Assembly (NCBI RefSeq): GCF_030345335.1
Contig: NZ_JAPVRC010000006.1
Span: 62,001 to 126,000, forward strand
DNA length: 64,000 nucleotides
Direction of reading: 5' to 3'
DNA from: Halobacillus campisalis
GTDB taxonomy: Bacteria > Bacillota > Bacilli > Bacillales > Halobacillaceae
The first letter of the stretch is position 1, and every line of letters begins with the position of its first letter. The translations under genes and the position numbers were made by a program. The notes beneath the pieces are model-generated. The model made no database searches. It had not been told where the DNA came from and was given only the letters and a program-made list of their open reading frames with translations. Below are positions 19,707 through 29,005 of this stretch, piece by piece.

Positions 19707-20879
19707 TTATTCAAACATGTACGTTTGTGTCCTGGATTTTACATTCAATACTATTCCGATGGCAAGCAAATAAGCTAATGTCGAACTCCCTCCATAACTC
19801 AAGAATGGCAAGGGAATACCGGTGATAGGAAGAAGTTGAACAGACATCCCGATATTCTGAAATACCTGGAACGTAATCATTCCAATAATCCCTACAATCA
19901 AATAACTTCCAAATGAATCATTACTCTCAAGGGCGATGTGAATCATACGGTAAATCAATAGGAAAAAGAGTGTAACAATTATGCTCGATCCAATAAAACC
20001 GAACTGCTCTGATACAGCTGTAAAGATCATGTCCGTGTGACGCTCCTGAACATAGATTTCAAAGTTTCCTAACCCTTTTCCGTAGAGTTGTCCAGAACCT
20101 ATGGCTGTAATAGCTTTAATCAGCTGTAAGCCAGCATCTAACTCATATTTTTCAGGTTGCAGCCAGCCATAAAAGCGAGAGTCAACGTGAGCAAATACGG
20201 ATTCTTCCAAAAAAGTAGTGACGGACGTGAGGTTAATCACAAACATCATGACGATGCTGGCAGTTACTAAAAGAAACCCTCCAAGCAAAGATAGAAGAAT
20301 TCTCCACTTTATTCCCGAAATTAATATCATAAATGCCGTGATGGCCACCAAAACCAAAAAGGAGCCAAGGTCTGGCTGTATGGCTATGAAAAGCATTGGT
20401 GGAAGCGCTAAACCTAATTGCTTCCCTAATAAAAGCAGGTCGGATTTAGTGGTTTTTAAGCGGTGATTTTCGTGATGTTTTACTATGACATGCGCGAGGG
20501 CAATGACAAGAAATACTTTAATAAATTCGGCGGGCTGCAGTGTTACATTTCCTGGAAGACGAAACCAGCTAGTTGCACCTCCGGATGTATGTACCAGTTG
20601 TGGAGGAAAGTTGAAAAATAACATTAATAACATGATGATTCCTAAACCGTAAAGGAACCAAACGACCTGATGGAGCCTATCATAATCAATGAGCATTGCA
20701 GATGCCGCTCCGATAAAGCCGAAAGAATACCAAAAAATTTGTTTGAAGTATGAACCCTGGTCTCCTGCACCAAGGACGGGATTTAATGTGTATAATGTGA
20801 AACAGCTGATAATACCAAAAGATAAGATAATAAAAATGATTGTATAGTCTATCGGTGAGGAGTTCGAATTTTCGTTCAT
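19707..20879 (-). CDS. rodA: SEDS-family peptidoglycan polymerase RodA
   Basis: 390 aa, about ten membrane helices. SEDS glycosyltransferase that elongates the cell wall with a class B PBP. Visible family motifs: ATSWFRLPG, LQPAEFIK, the TD pair in QERHTDMIFTAVSEQFGF with the catalytic Asp, and PLPFLSYGGSS near the end. RodA is preferred over FtsW/SpoVE because of length and the short cytoplasmic ends, but the assignment within SEDS is inferred. Confidence 0.88.
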   Translation of the reverse strand: MNENSNSSPIDYTIIFIILSFGIISCFTLYTLNPVLGAGDQGSYFKQIFWYSFGFIGAASAMLIDYDRLHQVVWFLYGLGIIMLLMLFFNFPPQLVHTSGGATSWFRLPGNVTLQPAEFIKVFLVIALAHVIVKHHENHRLKTTKSDLLLLGKQLGLALPPMLFIAIQPDLGSFLVLVAITAFMILISGIKWRILLSLLGGFLLVTASIVMMFVINLTSVTTFLEESVFAHVDSRFYGWLQPEKYELDAGLQLIKAITAIGSGQLYGKGLGNFEIYVQERHTDMIFTAVSEQFGFIGSSIIVTLFFLLIYRMIHIALESNDSFGSYLIVGIIGMITFQVFQNIGMSVQLLPITGIPLPFLSYGGSSTLAYLLAIGIVLNVKSRTQTYMFE

Positions 20880-21022
20880 GTAAGGTCCCTTTCTATTTGA
20901 GCAAACTTAAAAATTACCTTAGTATTGTAAGTGTACAGCATTCGGGGTTATTTTTTAAGTATGATCCAAATTTTTCCGAAATACCACTACATTAACTAAA
21001 ATACAGGATTGGAGGGATAAGT

Positions 21023-22387
21023 ATGGACCATCTAGAGTATGAGGAACGTATGAATCAATGGGCAATGATAAAGGATGCTTTATTCAATGAACAGATTGAT
21101 CAGTTTAGAGCAGAGTTTCTTGATATGCATCCCTACGATCAAGCTAAAATTTTTGAAGCGGTAGAAGATGAGGTCCGACTGCAAATCTATACTTATTTGT
21201 CTCCTGAAGAAGTAGCCGATGTCATGGAGCACATCGACTATGATGAGATTGAACCCTTCTTTACAGAAATGGATCCTCGCTTTGCTGCCCAGGTGTTTGC
21301 TGAAATGTCTACTGATGACGCGGTTGATATTCTTAATGAGCTCGACAAAAATAAAGTGGCCAGTTTCCTTACGATTATGGATAACGATTCTGCTGATGAA
21401 ATAAAAGATCTTCTTCACTATGAAGAGAAAACAGCCGGATCGATCATGACGACAGAGTTTGTAGTAGTCAAAGCGAGCATGACTATTAAAGAAGCGATGG
21501 GGCATTTGAGGAAAGAAGCGCCAGATGCAGAAACGATTTATTATACCTATGTAATTGATGAAGAAAAACAGCTGGTCGGTGTTATCTCTTTACGTGATCT
21601 TATCATTTCCGAAGAAGACTGGATGATATCGGATGTCATGAGCGAGCGCGTCGTATCCGTGTCTGTCGGTGAAGACCAGGAAGAGATTGCCCGGATGATG
21701 CGTGACTACGATTTCCTCGCTTTGCCGGTCGTTGACTTCCAGCAGCACCTTTTAGGGATTATTACCGTGGATGATATCATGGATGTTATGGAAGAAGAAG
21801 CGAGCGATGACTATTCGAAATTAGCTGCCATTTCAGATGTGGATAGTCCTGACGATCATGCTTTTACCTCAGCTAAAAAAAGGCTGCCGTGGTTAATTAT
21901 TCTTCTTTTCCTCGGAAGTTTTACAGCTAGCCTGATCGGAAGATTTGAAGCAACACTTGACCAAGTGGCTGTTTTAGCGATCTTCATTCCACTAATTGCC
22001 GGCATGGCCGGGAATACAGGGACACAGGCACTAGCAGTTGCTGTACGCGGAATTGCTACTGGGGAAATTTATAAACAAGGAAAAATGAAAATGGTATTCC
22101 GAGAAGCAGGTACAGGTTTGATTACAGGAGTAAGCTGTGGTGCCCTTATAACGCTTATCGTTTATTTTTGGCAAGGAAATATTTATTTAGGTTTGTTGGT
22201 GGGATTATCCATCATGGCTGCTTTAGTTGTTGCCACGTTAGCCGGTTCTCTTGTTCCATTGGTGATGCATCGTTTCAATATAGACCCGGCGGTGGCTTCT
22301 GGACCTTTTATTACAACGATTAATGATATTATTTCTATTTTGATTTATTTTGGTATGGCTACCGCGTTTATGGGGCTGCTTATATAA
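21023..22387 (+). CDS. mgtE: Magnesium transporter MgtE
   Basis: 454 aa. Order: N-terminal superhelical Mg-sensing domain (1-130), two CBS domains (about 135-255) that gate the channel, plug helix, and five membrane helices with the pore motif AGNTGTQ near residue 332. All domains are complete. The start follows TGGAGGG. No M-box riboswitch is seen in the 140 bases upstream. Confidence 0.95.
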   Translation: MDHLEYEERMNQWAMIKDALFNEQIDQFRAEFLDMHPYDQAKIFEAVEDEVRLQIYTYLSPEEVADVMEHIDYDEIEPFFTEMDPRFAAQVFAEMSTDDAVDILNELDKNKVASFLTIMDNDSADEIKDLLHYEEKTAGSIMTTEFVVVKASMTIKEAMGHLRKEAPDAETIYYTYVIDEEKQLVGVISLRDLIISEEDWMISDVMSERVVSVSVGEDQEEIARMMRDYDFLALPVVDFQQHLLGIITVDDIMDVMEEEASDDYSKLAAISDVDSPDDHAFTSAKKRLPWLIILLFLGSFTASLIGRFEATLDQVAVLAIFIPLIAGMAGNTGTQALAVAVRGIATGEIYKQGKMKMVFREAGTGLITGVSCGALITLIVYFWQGNIYLGLLVGLSIMAALVVATLAGSLVPLVMHRFNIDPAVASGPFITTINDIISILIYFGMATAFMGLLI

Positions 22388-22479
22388 GAATTGTAATTTA
22401 TCTGTGGATATAATAAGATAAGAGCAGGTACTAATAACAAATCATAATACTTATGAAATTACCTCAAGGAGGATTATTT

Positions 22480-23256
22480 ATGAATTTTTCACTAGAAGGT
22501 CGCACGTATGTCGTTATGGGTGTGGCGAACAAACGGAGCATCGCCTGGGGTATAGCCCAATCTCTTAACAAAGCAGGAGCCCGTCTTATTTTCACTTATG
22601 CTTCCGAGCGTTTTGAAAAATCAGTTCGTGACCTGGCCGACACGTTAGAAGGTCCTGAGTCCTTGTTTTACGAGTGTGACGTAACGAACGATGAAGCGAT
22701 CATTCAAACATTCGACCACATTCAAAAAGATGTCGGGGTCATTCATGGCCTTGCTCACTGTATTGCATTCGCCAACCGTGATGAGCTTAAAGGTGAATAC
22801 TTAAATACAAGCCGTGACGGATTCTTGACGGCTCACAACATCAGTTCATATTCTCTGACAGCTGTCGCACGTGCGGCTCAACCGATCATGTCTGAAGGTG
22901 GCGGAATCGTCACTCTTACTTACCTGGGTGGTGAAAAAGTAGTCGAGAATTACAATGTGATGGGCGTAGCGAAAGCAAGCCTTGATGCAAGCGTACGCTA
23001 CTTGGCCAACGATCTTGGTAAACACGCGATACGAGTGAACGCAATTTCTGCAGGTCCACTTCGTACCCTGTCTGCAAAAGGAGTAGGTGATTTCAACAAA
23101 ATCCATCAAGTGATCGAAGAGAAAGCACCGCTTCGTCGTCCGATCACTCAAGACGAGGTAGGAGATACAGCTTACTTCTTGATGAGCGACCTTTCCCGCG
23201 GAGTAACCGGAGAAATCATTCACGTAGACGCCGGATTCAGCACAGTAGCATACTAA
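22480..23256 (+). CDS. fabI: Enoyl-ACP reductase FabI
   Basis: 258 aa NADH/NADPH-dependent reductase of the last step of fatty-acid elongation. Divergent SDR nucleotide motif VMGVANKRSIAWG, and the catalytic Tyr-x6-Lys arrangement in YNVMGVAKAS. ATG 22480 after CAAGGAGG; upstream in-frame ATG at 22453 overlaps this site. It precedes cotO and cotZ as in B. subtilis yjbW. It carries its own terminator. Confidence 0.95.
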   Translation: MNFSLEGRTYVVMGVANKRSIAWGIAQSLNKAGARLIFTYASERFEKSVRDLADTLEGPESLFYECDVTNDEAIIQTFDHIQKDVGVIHGLAHCIAFANRDELKGEYLNTSRDGFLTAHNISSYSLTAVARAAQPIMSEGGGIVTLTYLGGEKVVENYNVMGVAKASLDASVRYLANDLGKHAIRVNAISAGPLRTLSAKGVGDFNKIHQVIEEKAPLRRPITQDEVGDTAYFLMSDLSRGVTGEIIHVDAGFSTVAY

Positions 23257-23272
23257 TCTTAAAAATAAGAAG

Positions 23273-23303
23273 ACGCTCTGATTCCTATCAGGGCGTTTTT
23301 TTT
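23273..23303 (+). terminator. fabI terminator
   Basis: Stem ACGCTCTGAT / ATCAGGGCGT (23273-23282, 23287-23296, one wobble) followed by eight T. Confidence 0.9.
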
Positions 23304-23444
23304 GTGGAAAATACTCCAATTATATTTGAGTTCAGCTATGACCCACAGCATCGGTAATTTCCAGTGAAGAAATTGAAAAATGGGCACATGAAAAAAATCA
23401 CCCGCATATACATAAGATGATGATATTAAAAAGGAGAGATGAAC

Positions 23445-23945
23445 GTGGCGAATAAAAAACAAACCGCAAAACCACCGCTGCTTTATATTACACAGCCCAA
23501 TATGCCTCCTGCTGAGGTCTCAATGCAAACAAGCTTCCGGGCAGCTCCTGCACCTGTGCCTAAAAAAAACACCTCTCAATTGGAAAAAGAACTCAGACTT
23601 CGCAATCAACAGAAACTGAAGGAAGATGAACCAAAAGCTGAAGAGAGGGAAGATGTAGCTGAAGAACCTAATATAGAGGAGGAAACAGAATCAACTAGGC
23701 TCTCCAGACGGGATCGTCGGCAGCGGTTCCGAGATATGAGCCTTGAAGAAAAAGTGAACTATTTTGTCCGCCTTCCCAGTCAGCTTCCAAAGATGAAATG
23801 CGAAGTGACAACTACAGATCATGCTTTTAAAGGATATATTCAAAAATTCGAAGAAAATATTGTCCTTATGAAAACATTCCAGAAGCCTTACGAAGAGAAG
23901 ATACCTTTCGAAGATATTCAATCGATTCGATTACTCGGTTTTTAA
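23445..23945 (+). CDS. cotO: Spore coat protein CotO-like
   Basis: 166 aa. N-terminus reads KPPLLYITQPNMPP, similar to the start of CotO, followed by a charged low-complexity middle (residues 40-95, Lys/Glu-rich) and a conserved C-terminal domain from about residue 100. CotO is a late coat morphogenetic protein that helps lay down the outer coat/exosporium with CotZ. GTG 23445 has the right distance to AAAAAGGAGAG; ATG 23439 is too close. Position between fabI and cotZ supports the call. Confidence 0.82.
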   Translation: MANKKQTAKPPLLYITQPNMPPAEVSMQTSFRAAPAPVPKKNTSQLEKELRLRNQQKLKEDEPKAEEREDVAEEPNIEEETESTRLSRRDRRQRFRDMSLEEKVNYFVRLPSQLPKMKCEVTTTDHAFKGYIQKFEENIVLMKTFQKPYEEKIPFEDIQSIRLLGF

Positions 23946-23954
23946 ACATAGAAA

Positions 23955-23984
23955 AAACCGCGCCAACTTCAGCGCGGTTTTTTG
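23955..23984. terminator. Bidirectional terminator cotO / cotZ
   Basis: Stem ACCGCGC / GCGCGGT flanked by A6 and T6, so it can end both convergent genes. Confidence 0.88.
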
Positions 23985-23989
23985 AACAC

Positions 23990-24442
23990 TTAAGAAAGTG
24001 CAGTAATTGCCGGTAAACAAGTTACATGGCAGAAGCAGTCAAGGTCTACTGAGATACAGATGCCAGTAGCTTTAAGGTACTTAGTAAATTGTTTAACCGG
24101 AGAATCTGGATCCTCATCGTTATCATGAGGATCGCGAAGCAGTTCAATTGTTGCACAGCAATCTTTGTCTACGTCTTTGACACGGAAGTAGTAACTTCCT
24201 TTGATGTCTTCAATAGAATCACGACGAGCTCCAAAACCTTTAAATGGTTTGCAGTTCCCTTTGCAATAAAGCAATACAGGCACCGTGTCACGTCCTGAGC
24301 CTCCAGTGTCTCCAAGTAAATCTCCGATTGATTGTTCACAGCTCGTGTTGCAATCAGAAAGTACATCATTCTGCGCAGCAACAATTTCTTTTAAAATATC
24401 ACAAACACAATTTCCAGAATCATGATGTTTGCCACAGCTCAT
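23990..24442 (-). CDS. cotZ: Spore coat/exosporium protein CotZ (CotY/CotZ family)
   Basis: 150 aa, Cys-rich. The start MSCGKHHDSGNCVCDIL and the distal pairs DKDCCATIELL and VDLDCFCHVTCL are characteristic of CotY/CotZ/ExsY, which self-assemble through disulfides into the spore crust. ATG 24442 follows GAGAGGGGC; upstream frame extension to 24598 is not supported. An Asp-rich segment near residue 110 is more acidic than in B. subtilis. Confidence 0.92.
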   Translation of the reverse strand: MSCGKHHDSGNCVCDILKEIVAAQNDVLSDCNTSCEQSIGDLLGDTGGSGRDTVPVLLYCKGNCKPFKGFGARRDSIEDIKGSYYFRVKDVDKDCCATIELLRDPHDNDEDPDSPVKQFTKYLKATGICISVDLDCFCHVTCLPAITALS

Positions 24443-24635
24443 TTTTCGTTTGCCCCTCTCAATACGTATTGACGTAATGTCTTTAATAGAATATGTATTC
24501 GCAGTCATAGGGTGTGGGCATTTGTCTTGTTTTATTAAATTCAAACGGATTAACGAATGGCTGGGCGTATGACTACACCGAATAGACGAAAAATCCATAA
24601 AGTAACAATGACTTATTAATAAGGAGATGAATGGA

Positions 24636-24899
24636 ATGTCCGAGAAGAAAAAAGAGAAAAATGTAATCTATGTCAAAGACCTTATCATAAAGGCGGATAA
24701 TGTCTTCATTGATTCTGATGATAAAGATCGCAAACATCATCATAGGGACGACAAAGACGACCATCGTAAAGGGCAAGATCGGTTCGATCCGTTCTTTGGA
24801 CGTAAATCTTATGATGACGAATCCAGCAATTCTCGCCATAAAAAAGGGAAACATGACGATGAATCGAGCAGCTCTCGAGGTGGATTTTCCTGGATTTAA
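24636..24899 (+). CDS. His/Asp-rich small protein, probable spore-surface protein
   Basis: 87 aa. The start VIYVKDLIIKADNV is followed by a highly charged region rich in Asp, His, Lys and Arg (HHHRDDKDDH about residue 38), a DPFFG motif and Ser-rich repeats (ESSNSRHKKGK, ESSSSRGG). ATG 24636 is preferred over ATG 24627, which overlaps AAGGAGATG. It lies divergent from cotZ and before yjcA, so a spore-coat role is inferred; I do not recognise the family with certainty. The His/Asp cluster could bind metal. Confidence 0.65.
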   Translation: MSEKKKEKNVIYVKDLIIKADNVFIDSDDKDRKHHHRDDKDDHRKGQDRFDPFFGRKSYDDESSNSRHKKGKHDDESSSSRGGFSWI

Positions 24900-24905
24900 T
24901 AATTA

Positions 24906-24932
24906 GGTCACTACAAAGTAGTGGCCTTTTTT
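24906..24932 (+). terminator. Terminator after His/Asp-rich gene
   Basis: Stem GGTCACTAC / GTAGTGGCC (one wobble) followed by six T. Confidence 0.88.
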
Positions 24933-24960
24933 ATCGAAGAAAAAAAGAAGGGAAACTTCA

Positions 24961-25269
24961 ATGATAAGCTGGATGGAATTATTCTTGATGGCATTTGCTT
25001 GTTTTAGACTTACTCGTTTAATAGTACAGGACGTCATATTCGAACCTTTTCGAGTGAAATTCTTTCATGTAGTGAATAAAGAAGGGGAGGAATGGCTTGA
25101 ACCTAAAGGAGTTTTCGGGGAACTATTAAGCTGCCAGTGGTGTGTAGGTATGTGGATGAGTTTATTTGTCTCCTTTCTTTATTTTTATGTACCTTATAGC
25201 TACTTTTTTATACTTGTAATGGCTTTAGCAGGTATTCAATCACTATTATATACCTGGACTGATCGCTGA
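24961..25269 (+). CDS. yjcA: DUF1360 sporulation-linked membrane protein YjcA
   Basis: 102 aa. First helix about 3-17 (LFLMAFACFRLTRLI), then a soluble part with GELLSCQWCVGMWMS, and two helices to the end. The CxxC pair after GELLSC is a mark of DUF1360. In B. subtilis yjcA is expressed in sporulation and lies next to the cotVWXYZ cluster, as here. ATG follows GAAGGGAAAC. Confidence 0.82.
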   Translation: MISWMELFLMAFACFRLTRLIVQDVIFEPFRVKFFHVVNKEGEEWLEPKGVFGELLSCQWCVGMWMSLFVSFLYFYVPYSYFFILVMALAGIQSLLYTWTDR

Positions 25270-25327
25270 TATGGGAATAATTAATTGAGAAAGAGGGTAT
25301 GCAATAACAAAGAGGAGGAGATAGAAG

Positions 25328-25624
25328 ATGGGCTATATTCTTCCAGTGACCCACTACCAGTACCAAGACTATCAACAGCGAGTAATTCCTGATCAACGAA
25401 ATCCTTTTGCTTTGGATCGAGTTTTTAAGGTTACCCTGGATCATAAATTGAAAGAATATTATAAACCTAGGGAACAGGATCGACGTGATTCTCAATATCT
25501 TCGCGGCAAATTGCATGCCCCACAAACGATTCATTATAAAAAGAATGAAAAAACAACGGAAATGCATCAACAAGTGTATTCAGCAGTGACTGGCAAAGGC
25601 CGGCGTTTCAGTGAAACGATTTAG
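25328..25624 (+). CDS. Conserved small basic protein of unknown function
   Basis: 98 aa, soluble, Gln/Tyr-rich N-terminus (VTHYQYQDYQQR) and a basic C-terminal half ending TGKGRRFSE. No domain recognised. The ribosome site AAAGAGGAGGAG is excellent, which supports translation. It follows yjcA by 58 bases and precedes the MBL gene by 24, suggesting a small operon. Confidence 0.7.
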   Translation: MGYILPVTHYQYQDYQQRVIPDQRNPFALDRVFKVTLDHKLKEYYKPREQDRRDSQYLRGKLHAPQTIHYKKNEKTTEMHQQVYSAVTGKGRRFSETI

Positions 25625-25648
25625 AATTTAACTTTAGGAGTAGTATTT

Positions 25649-26542
25649 ATGTCACTTATACAGATCAATTCACATTGCTATTATTACAATAGTACTGTCA
25701 ACATAGGCTATATAACGGATGGTACTACAGGTTTACTTATCGATACAGGAATAGACACTTCTTCCGTGAAAAAGGTGGAGAGGGAGCTGCATAGACAGCA
25801 GCTTCCTCTAACCCATCTTTTTATTACTCATGCACATGCAGATCATTATGGAGGGGCCGCCTATCTCCAAAAGAATTACAACATCCATACGATTGCGCCC
25901 GAATTTGAAGCTGCCATTCTGCAGAATCCAAAACTTGAACCTCTTTATTTATTTGCGGGGAATGACCCCCTTCCAGAGTTGCAAAACAAATTTTTGCAGG
26001 GGGCTGCCATGCAAGTAGACACTGAAGTCCAACAGGGTGAATTGAAAGCAGGTACGTTACGACTCAGAGCGATAGCTGCCCCGGGTCACAGCTATCACCA
26101 GCTTTGCATACTTGCTTATGATATTTTATTTGCAGCGGATGCTTATTTCAGTTCAGATCAGCTGAGCAAGCATAAGATTCCATACATAACAGATGCCGAG
26201 GCTGCGATCCAAAGCTTGAAAATGTTACAAGATATAGATTGCAAAGGAGCTCTCCCTGGTCATGGAGTATACGAGGAAGATTTTCAGGCAACTGTCCAGG
26301 ACAATATAGATTACCATGAAAAATTACTGGTTTGGCTGGACCGTTATATTGATCAACCGGTCACGCATGAAAGTATTGTAGCTTCTATGTGTGAAGCCTA
26401 TAAAGTCAATGCTCCCCATCTTTCTCAGTGGTTGTTATACAGAACGGCTGTTTCTGCTTATCTGGTCGGACTAATTAAACGTAAAAAAATCACCCATCAA
26501 GTGAGTGATTTTAAGTGGACCTTCTATCCAGCCGGCTCATAA
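25649..26542 (+). CDS. MBL-fold metallo-hydrolase
   Basis: 297 aa. Metallo-beta-lactamase fold: HAHADHYGG (about residue 59) gives three metal ligands, APGHSYH about residue 147 the next His, and DAYFSSDQ and LPGHGVY the remaining ligands. A helical C-terminal extension (about 215-297) resembles glyoxalase II/RNase Z-like neighbours. Substrate unknown. Its last 19 bases overlap the convergent DUF421 gene, and a small hairpin (AATCAC / GTGATT) lies within its end. Confidence 0.88.
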   Translation: MSLIQINSHCYYYNSTVNIGYITDGTTGLLIDTGIDTSSVKKVERELHRQQLPLTHLFITHAHADHYGGAAYLQKNYNIHTIAPEFEAAILQNPKLEPLYLFAGNDPLPELQNKFLQGAAMQVDTEVQQGELKAGTLRLRAIAAPGHSYHQLCILAYDILFAADAYFSSDQLSKHKIPYITDAEAAIQSLKMLQDIDCKGALPGHGVYEEDFQATVQDNIDYHEKLLVWLDRYIDQPVTHESIVASMCEAYKVNAPHLSQWLLYRTAVSAYLVGLIKRKKITHQVSDFKWTFYPAGS

Positions 26543-27210
26543 CCCATGACGAAGAGCTGCTCTCCCGGTGTATATTCTGCAATGAGAACATCCTGAACTC
26601 TTTGATAATTTTGCGTATGAAGCTCGGCTTCCAGCCATCTCTTATCATATCCAAGCTCCTTAAGATTGTCCCACAACACCTCTCCGTCACTTACGAGCAT
26701 ACGTGGGAGGGATGACCTTTGAGGAGGGAGGTTCATGTCTTCCCGTGTCACAGTTTCCGCTTGAGATTTTTTCATGACAGAAATAGTGCCATCCGTTTCC
26801 AGCACCGCAAAATGAACATCCTGTATAGAGAAAACATCTTTTGAACGGAGCAGGTGCTGTAGCTGATTAATGTCTAATTTGTTGCTTTTTAATTCTTCTC
26901 GCTGGATTCGTCCCTGATCGATAATGATAGATGGCTTACCCTCCAGAAACTTGCGGGTTCCTTTAAGCTTTTCTGTGATGATTTCCGTTACATAGATGAG
27001 GATGCCCCAGAGAAAGACGGCAAAACCAATCTGAGCGATGCCGACTTCTTTGTCATATAATGCATTACCGACCAACTCTCCTAAAACGAGTGCCGCAATA
27101 AAATCAAAGGCAGTAATTTGTGTGATTTGAGTTTTTCCTAAAACCTTCGTAAGAATGAATAAGGCCCCAAAACCGAACAGCGACTCCACTGCAATTCGTA
27201 AGTATTCCAT
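26524..27210 (-). CDS. DUF421 (YetF-type) membrane protein
   Basis: 228 aa. Two or three N-terminal membrane helices, including the conserved GKTQITQITAFDFIAALVLGELVGN region, then a soluble DUF421 domain (EGKPSIIIDQGRI, ELKSNKLDINQL) and a C-terminal extension. YetF/YrbG family members are spore- or stress-linked with unknown biochemistry. ATG 27210 follows GGGGAAGGGG; the upstream frame extension lacks a site. Confidence 0.87.
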   Translation of the reverse strand: MEYLRIAVESLFGFGALFILTKVLGKTQITQITAFDFIAALVLGELVGNALYDKEVGIAQIGFAVFLWGILIYVTEIITEKLKGTRKFLEGKPSIIIDQGRIQREELKSNKLDINQLQHLLRSKDVFSIQDVHFAVLETDGTISVMKKSQAETVTREDMNLPPQRSSLPRMLVSDGEVLWDNLKELGYDKRWLEAELHTQNYQRVQDVLIAEYTPGEQLFVMGYEPAG

Positions 27211-27274
27211 AAAATCCCCTTCCCCAAAAAACATCGTCTCTCAGCATTGTAGACGTGAAAGGAGAATTTTATAC

Positions 27275-27305
27275 AAAAAACACCTGCTCATAAATAAGCA
27301 GGTGT
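27275..27305 (-). terminator. yjcHGF operon terminator
   Basis: Stem ACACCTGCT / AGCAGGTGT (arms 27280-27288, 27297-27305), followed on the minus strand by TTTTTT. Confidence 0.9.
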
Positions 27306-27311
27306 TCATAC

Positions 27312-27740
27312 TCATAATAACTTTATCATAGTTACATGAGGGATGCCGGCATCCATGAATTCAGCAGAGACTGCTTCGTAACCTAAACTTTGATAAAAAC
27401 CCTCAGCATGAGTTTGAGCATTCAGTTTAGCTTTTGGAAAGCCTGCCTCTTTTGTCACTTGTTCCATATACTGGATGAGTTGTTTACCCAGAGACAGTCC
27501 ACGGTGAGATTTTGCCACGCAAATTCTCTCAAACTTACCGTAATCTTCTACAAAGCGAAGTCTTGCTGCTAACAATGGTTCATTCTCCACGTAGCCAATG
27601 ATATGAGTGGCTGTCTCATCATGTTCATCGTGTTCATCTTCTATAGATACTTGCTGTTCATCAACAAAAACGATTTCCCGAACAGTAAATGCATCCTTCT
27701 TCTCTAAATCATTAGCTGCGATCCGAATATCAACATGCAT
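27312..27740 (-). CDS. yjcF: GNAT-family acetyltransferase YjcF
   Basis: 142 aa, a single GNAT domain of the ElaA-like type: CVAKSHRGLSLGKQLIQYM is the acetyl-CoA loop and FYQSLGYEAV the last motif. Ends at a terminator; starts five bases after the yjcG stop. Order yjcH-yjcG-yjcF on the minus strand equals the yjcFGH block of B. subtilis. Substrate unknown. Confidence 0.9.
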   Translation of the reverse strand: MHVDIRIAANDLEKKDAFTVREIVFVDEQQVSIEDEHDEHDETATHIIGYVENEPLLAARLRFVEDYGKFERICVAKSHRGLSLGKQLIQYMEQVTKEAGFPKAKLNAQTHAEGFYQSLGYEAVSAEFMDAGIPHVTMIKLL

Positions 27741-27745
27741 TTCAG

Positions 27746-28258
27746 TTATTCTCCAAGCCGGAACGTCTCATACACGCTCCATGCTCCGTTCTCTAGTTGG
27801 TAAAGAAGCTGAAAGCGATCAACTTTGTCTTCCAGATCGAACTTCAGCATACTGAGTGTGCCGTACACATCTGAGTACTCTTCATCCGAAAGCTTCTGGG
27901 CAATCGTAATGTGCGGAACAAAAGAGTATTCCTTGTTATCAGGCAATATTCCTTCGTGCAGTTTTTCATTTAAAGTGAATATTTCATCTGTACGTTCAAC
28001 CTTCAAGTAAATCGTATTCGTTACAGGAGTGAAAGAACTGACTTTGTGAATATTAATTTTAAATGGTGACGTTCCACTGGAGATTTTTTTTAACTCAGGG
28101 ATGATTTCATTCTCAATCTGATTTTCTTCAGCTTCAAACGGTTCCTTCAGAGTGATGTGCGGTGGAATTAGAGCGTAATGCGGATCATAACGTTTCCTAT
28201 AAGAGTTAGCTTCATCCTGTACTTTTTTTGATGGGAATACTGCAATTCCGTATCTCAT
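27746..28258 (-). CDS. yjcG: 2H phosphoesterase YjcG
   Basis: 170 aa, 2'-5' RNA ligase-like fold with two catalytic HxTx motifs, HITL (IPPHITLKEPF, about residue 36) and HITI (VPHITIAQKL, about residue 118). YjcG is the structurally known Bacillus member of the family; natural substrate unknown. It lies 15 bases after yjcH. Confidence 0.92.
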   Translation of the reverse strand: MRYGIAVFPSKKVQDEANSYRKRYDPHYALIPPHITLKEPFEAEENQIENEIIPELKKISSGTSPFKINIHKVSSFTPVTNTIYLKVERTDEIFTLNEKLHEGILPDNKEYSFVPHITIAQKLSDEEYSDVYGTLSMLKFDLEDKVDRFQLLYQLENGAWSVYETFRLGE

Positions 28259-28273
28259 TTTTCCATGACCTCC

Positions 28274-29005
28274 TTAATCTTCTTTACCGAATATGGTCAC
28301 CAGTGCACGTTTGAAATCCTTTTGCCAGGATCCCCACGTGTGGTCGCCCTCCAGCTCATAAAAAACATAGGACAGCGACTGTTTATCTAAGTAATCACGT
28401 AATTCCAAGTTCGGGGTCAAAAAGTCTTTACGATCCCCATTAGTAGTCTTAACATCAGTTTCTTCATTTCCTATTGTATGATAAACAGTCAGAGATGAGA
28501 AATCTTTGATCGACTGGATATATTCCATGACATGCGCATCCACATAAGGGCTCTGCATGATCACATTGCCAAAGATGTTCGGGAATCTTGCAGCGGTCAT
28601 CAAGGCTAACGTTCCTGCAAGGGAGTCACCAGCCAGCGTCCGTCCTCTCCCCATGCTGAAGCCCGGTAATTCTTCATCTAAGAAAGGGACCACCTCTCGA
28701 ATAAGAAAATTGATGTAATCACCCTGCTTTTTACCATCCGGATGATATTTATCCTGACGATCATACCGATCATTGTAATGAATGCCGATGAATATCGTAT
28801 TCTCTATGTCGTGATCGGAGTGGAGTTCATCACTTAAAGTCGCAGCTCGCCCCATTTGATAATAATCGTTCCCATCCTGCATGATACAAAAATGGTATTT
28901 ATAAAGGGGTGAGAAATTTTCGGGTGTGTACACCTTCAACTGCATATCTTCGTCTAAGTATTTACTTGAAATTGTATAGTCTTTCATCTGACCTTTTCTA
29001 CCCAT
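28274..29005 (-). CDS. yjcH: Esterase-family alpha/beta hydrolase YjcH
   Basis: 243 aa, putative esterase (Esterase D/Fes-like). Nucleophile Ser in LAGDSLAG, acid probably in TIGNEETDV, His in ELEGDHTWGSW. ATG 29005 follows GTTAGGAGGCGG; the upstream start reading to 29032 would include that site. First gene of the three-gene operon. Possibly a siderophore or carbohydrate esterase. Confidence 0.9.
   Translation of the reverse strand: MGRKGQMKDYTISSKYLDEDMQLKVYTPENFSPLYKYHFCIMQDGNDYYQMGRAATLSDELHSDHDIENTIFIGIHYNDRYDRQDKYHPDGKKQGDYINFLIREVVPFLDEELPGFSMGRGRTLAGDSLAGTLALMTAARFPNIFGNVIMQSPYVDAHVMEYIQSIKDFSSLTVYHTIGNEETDVKTTNGDRKDFLTPNLELRDYLDKQSLSYVFYELEGDHTWGSWQKDFKRALVTIFGKED

Noticed and set aside
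20880-21022. M-box riboswitch before mgtE
   Set aside because: The leader is only 140 bases and lacks the M-box conserved pieces.
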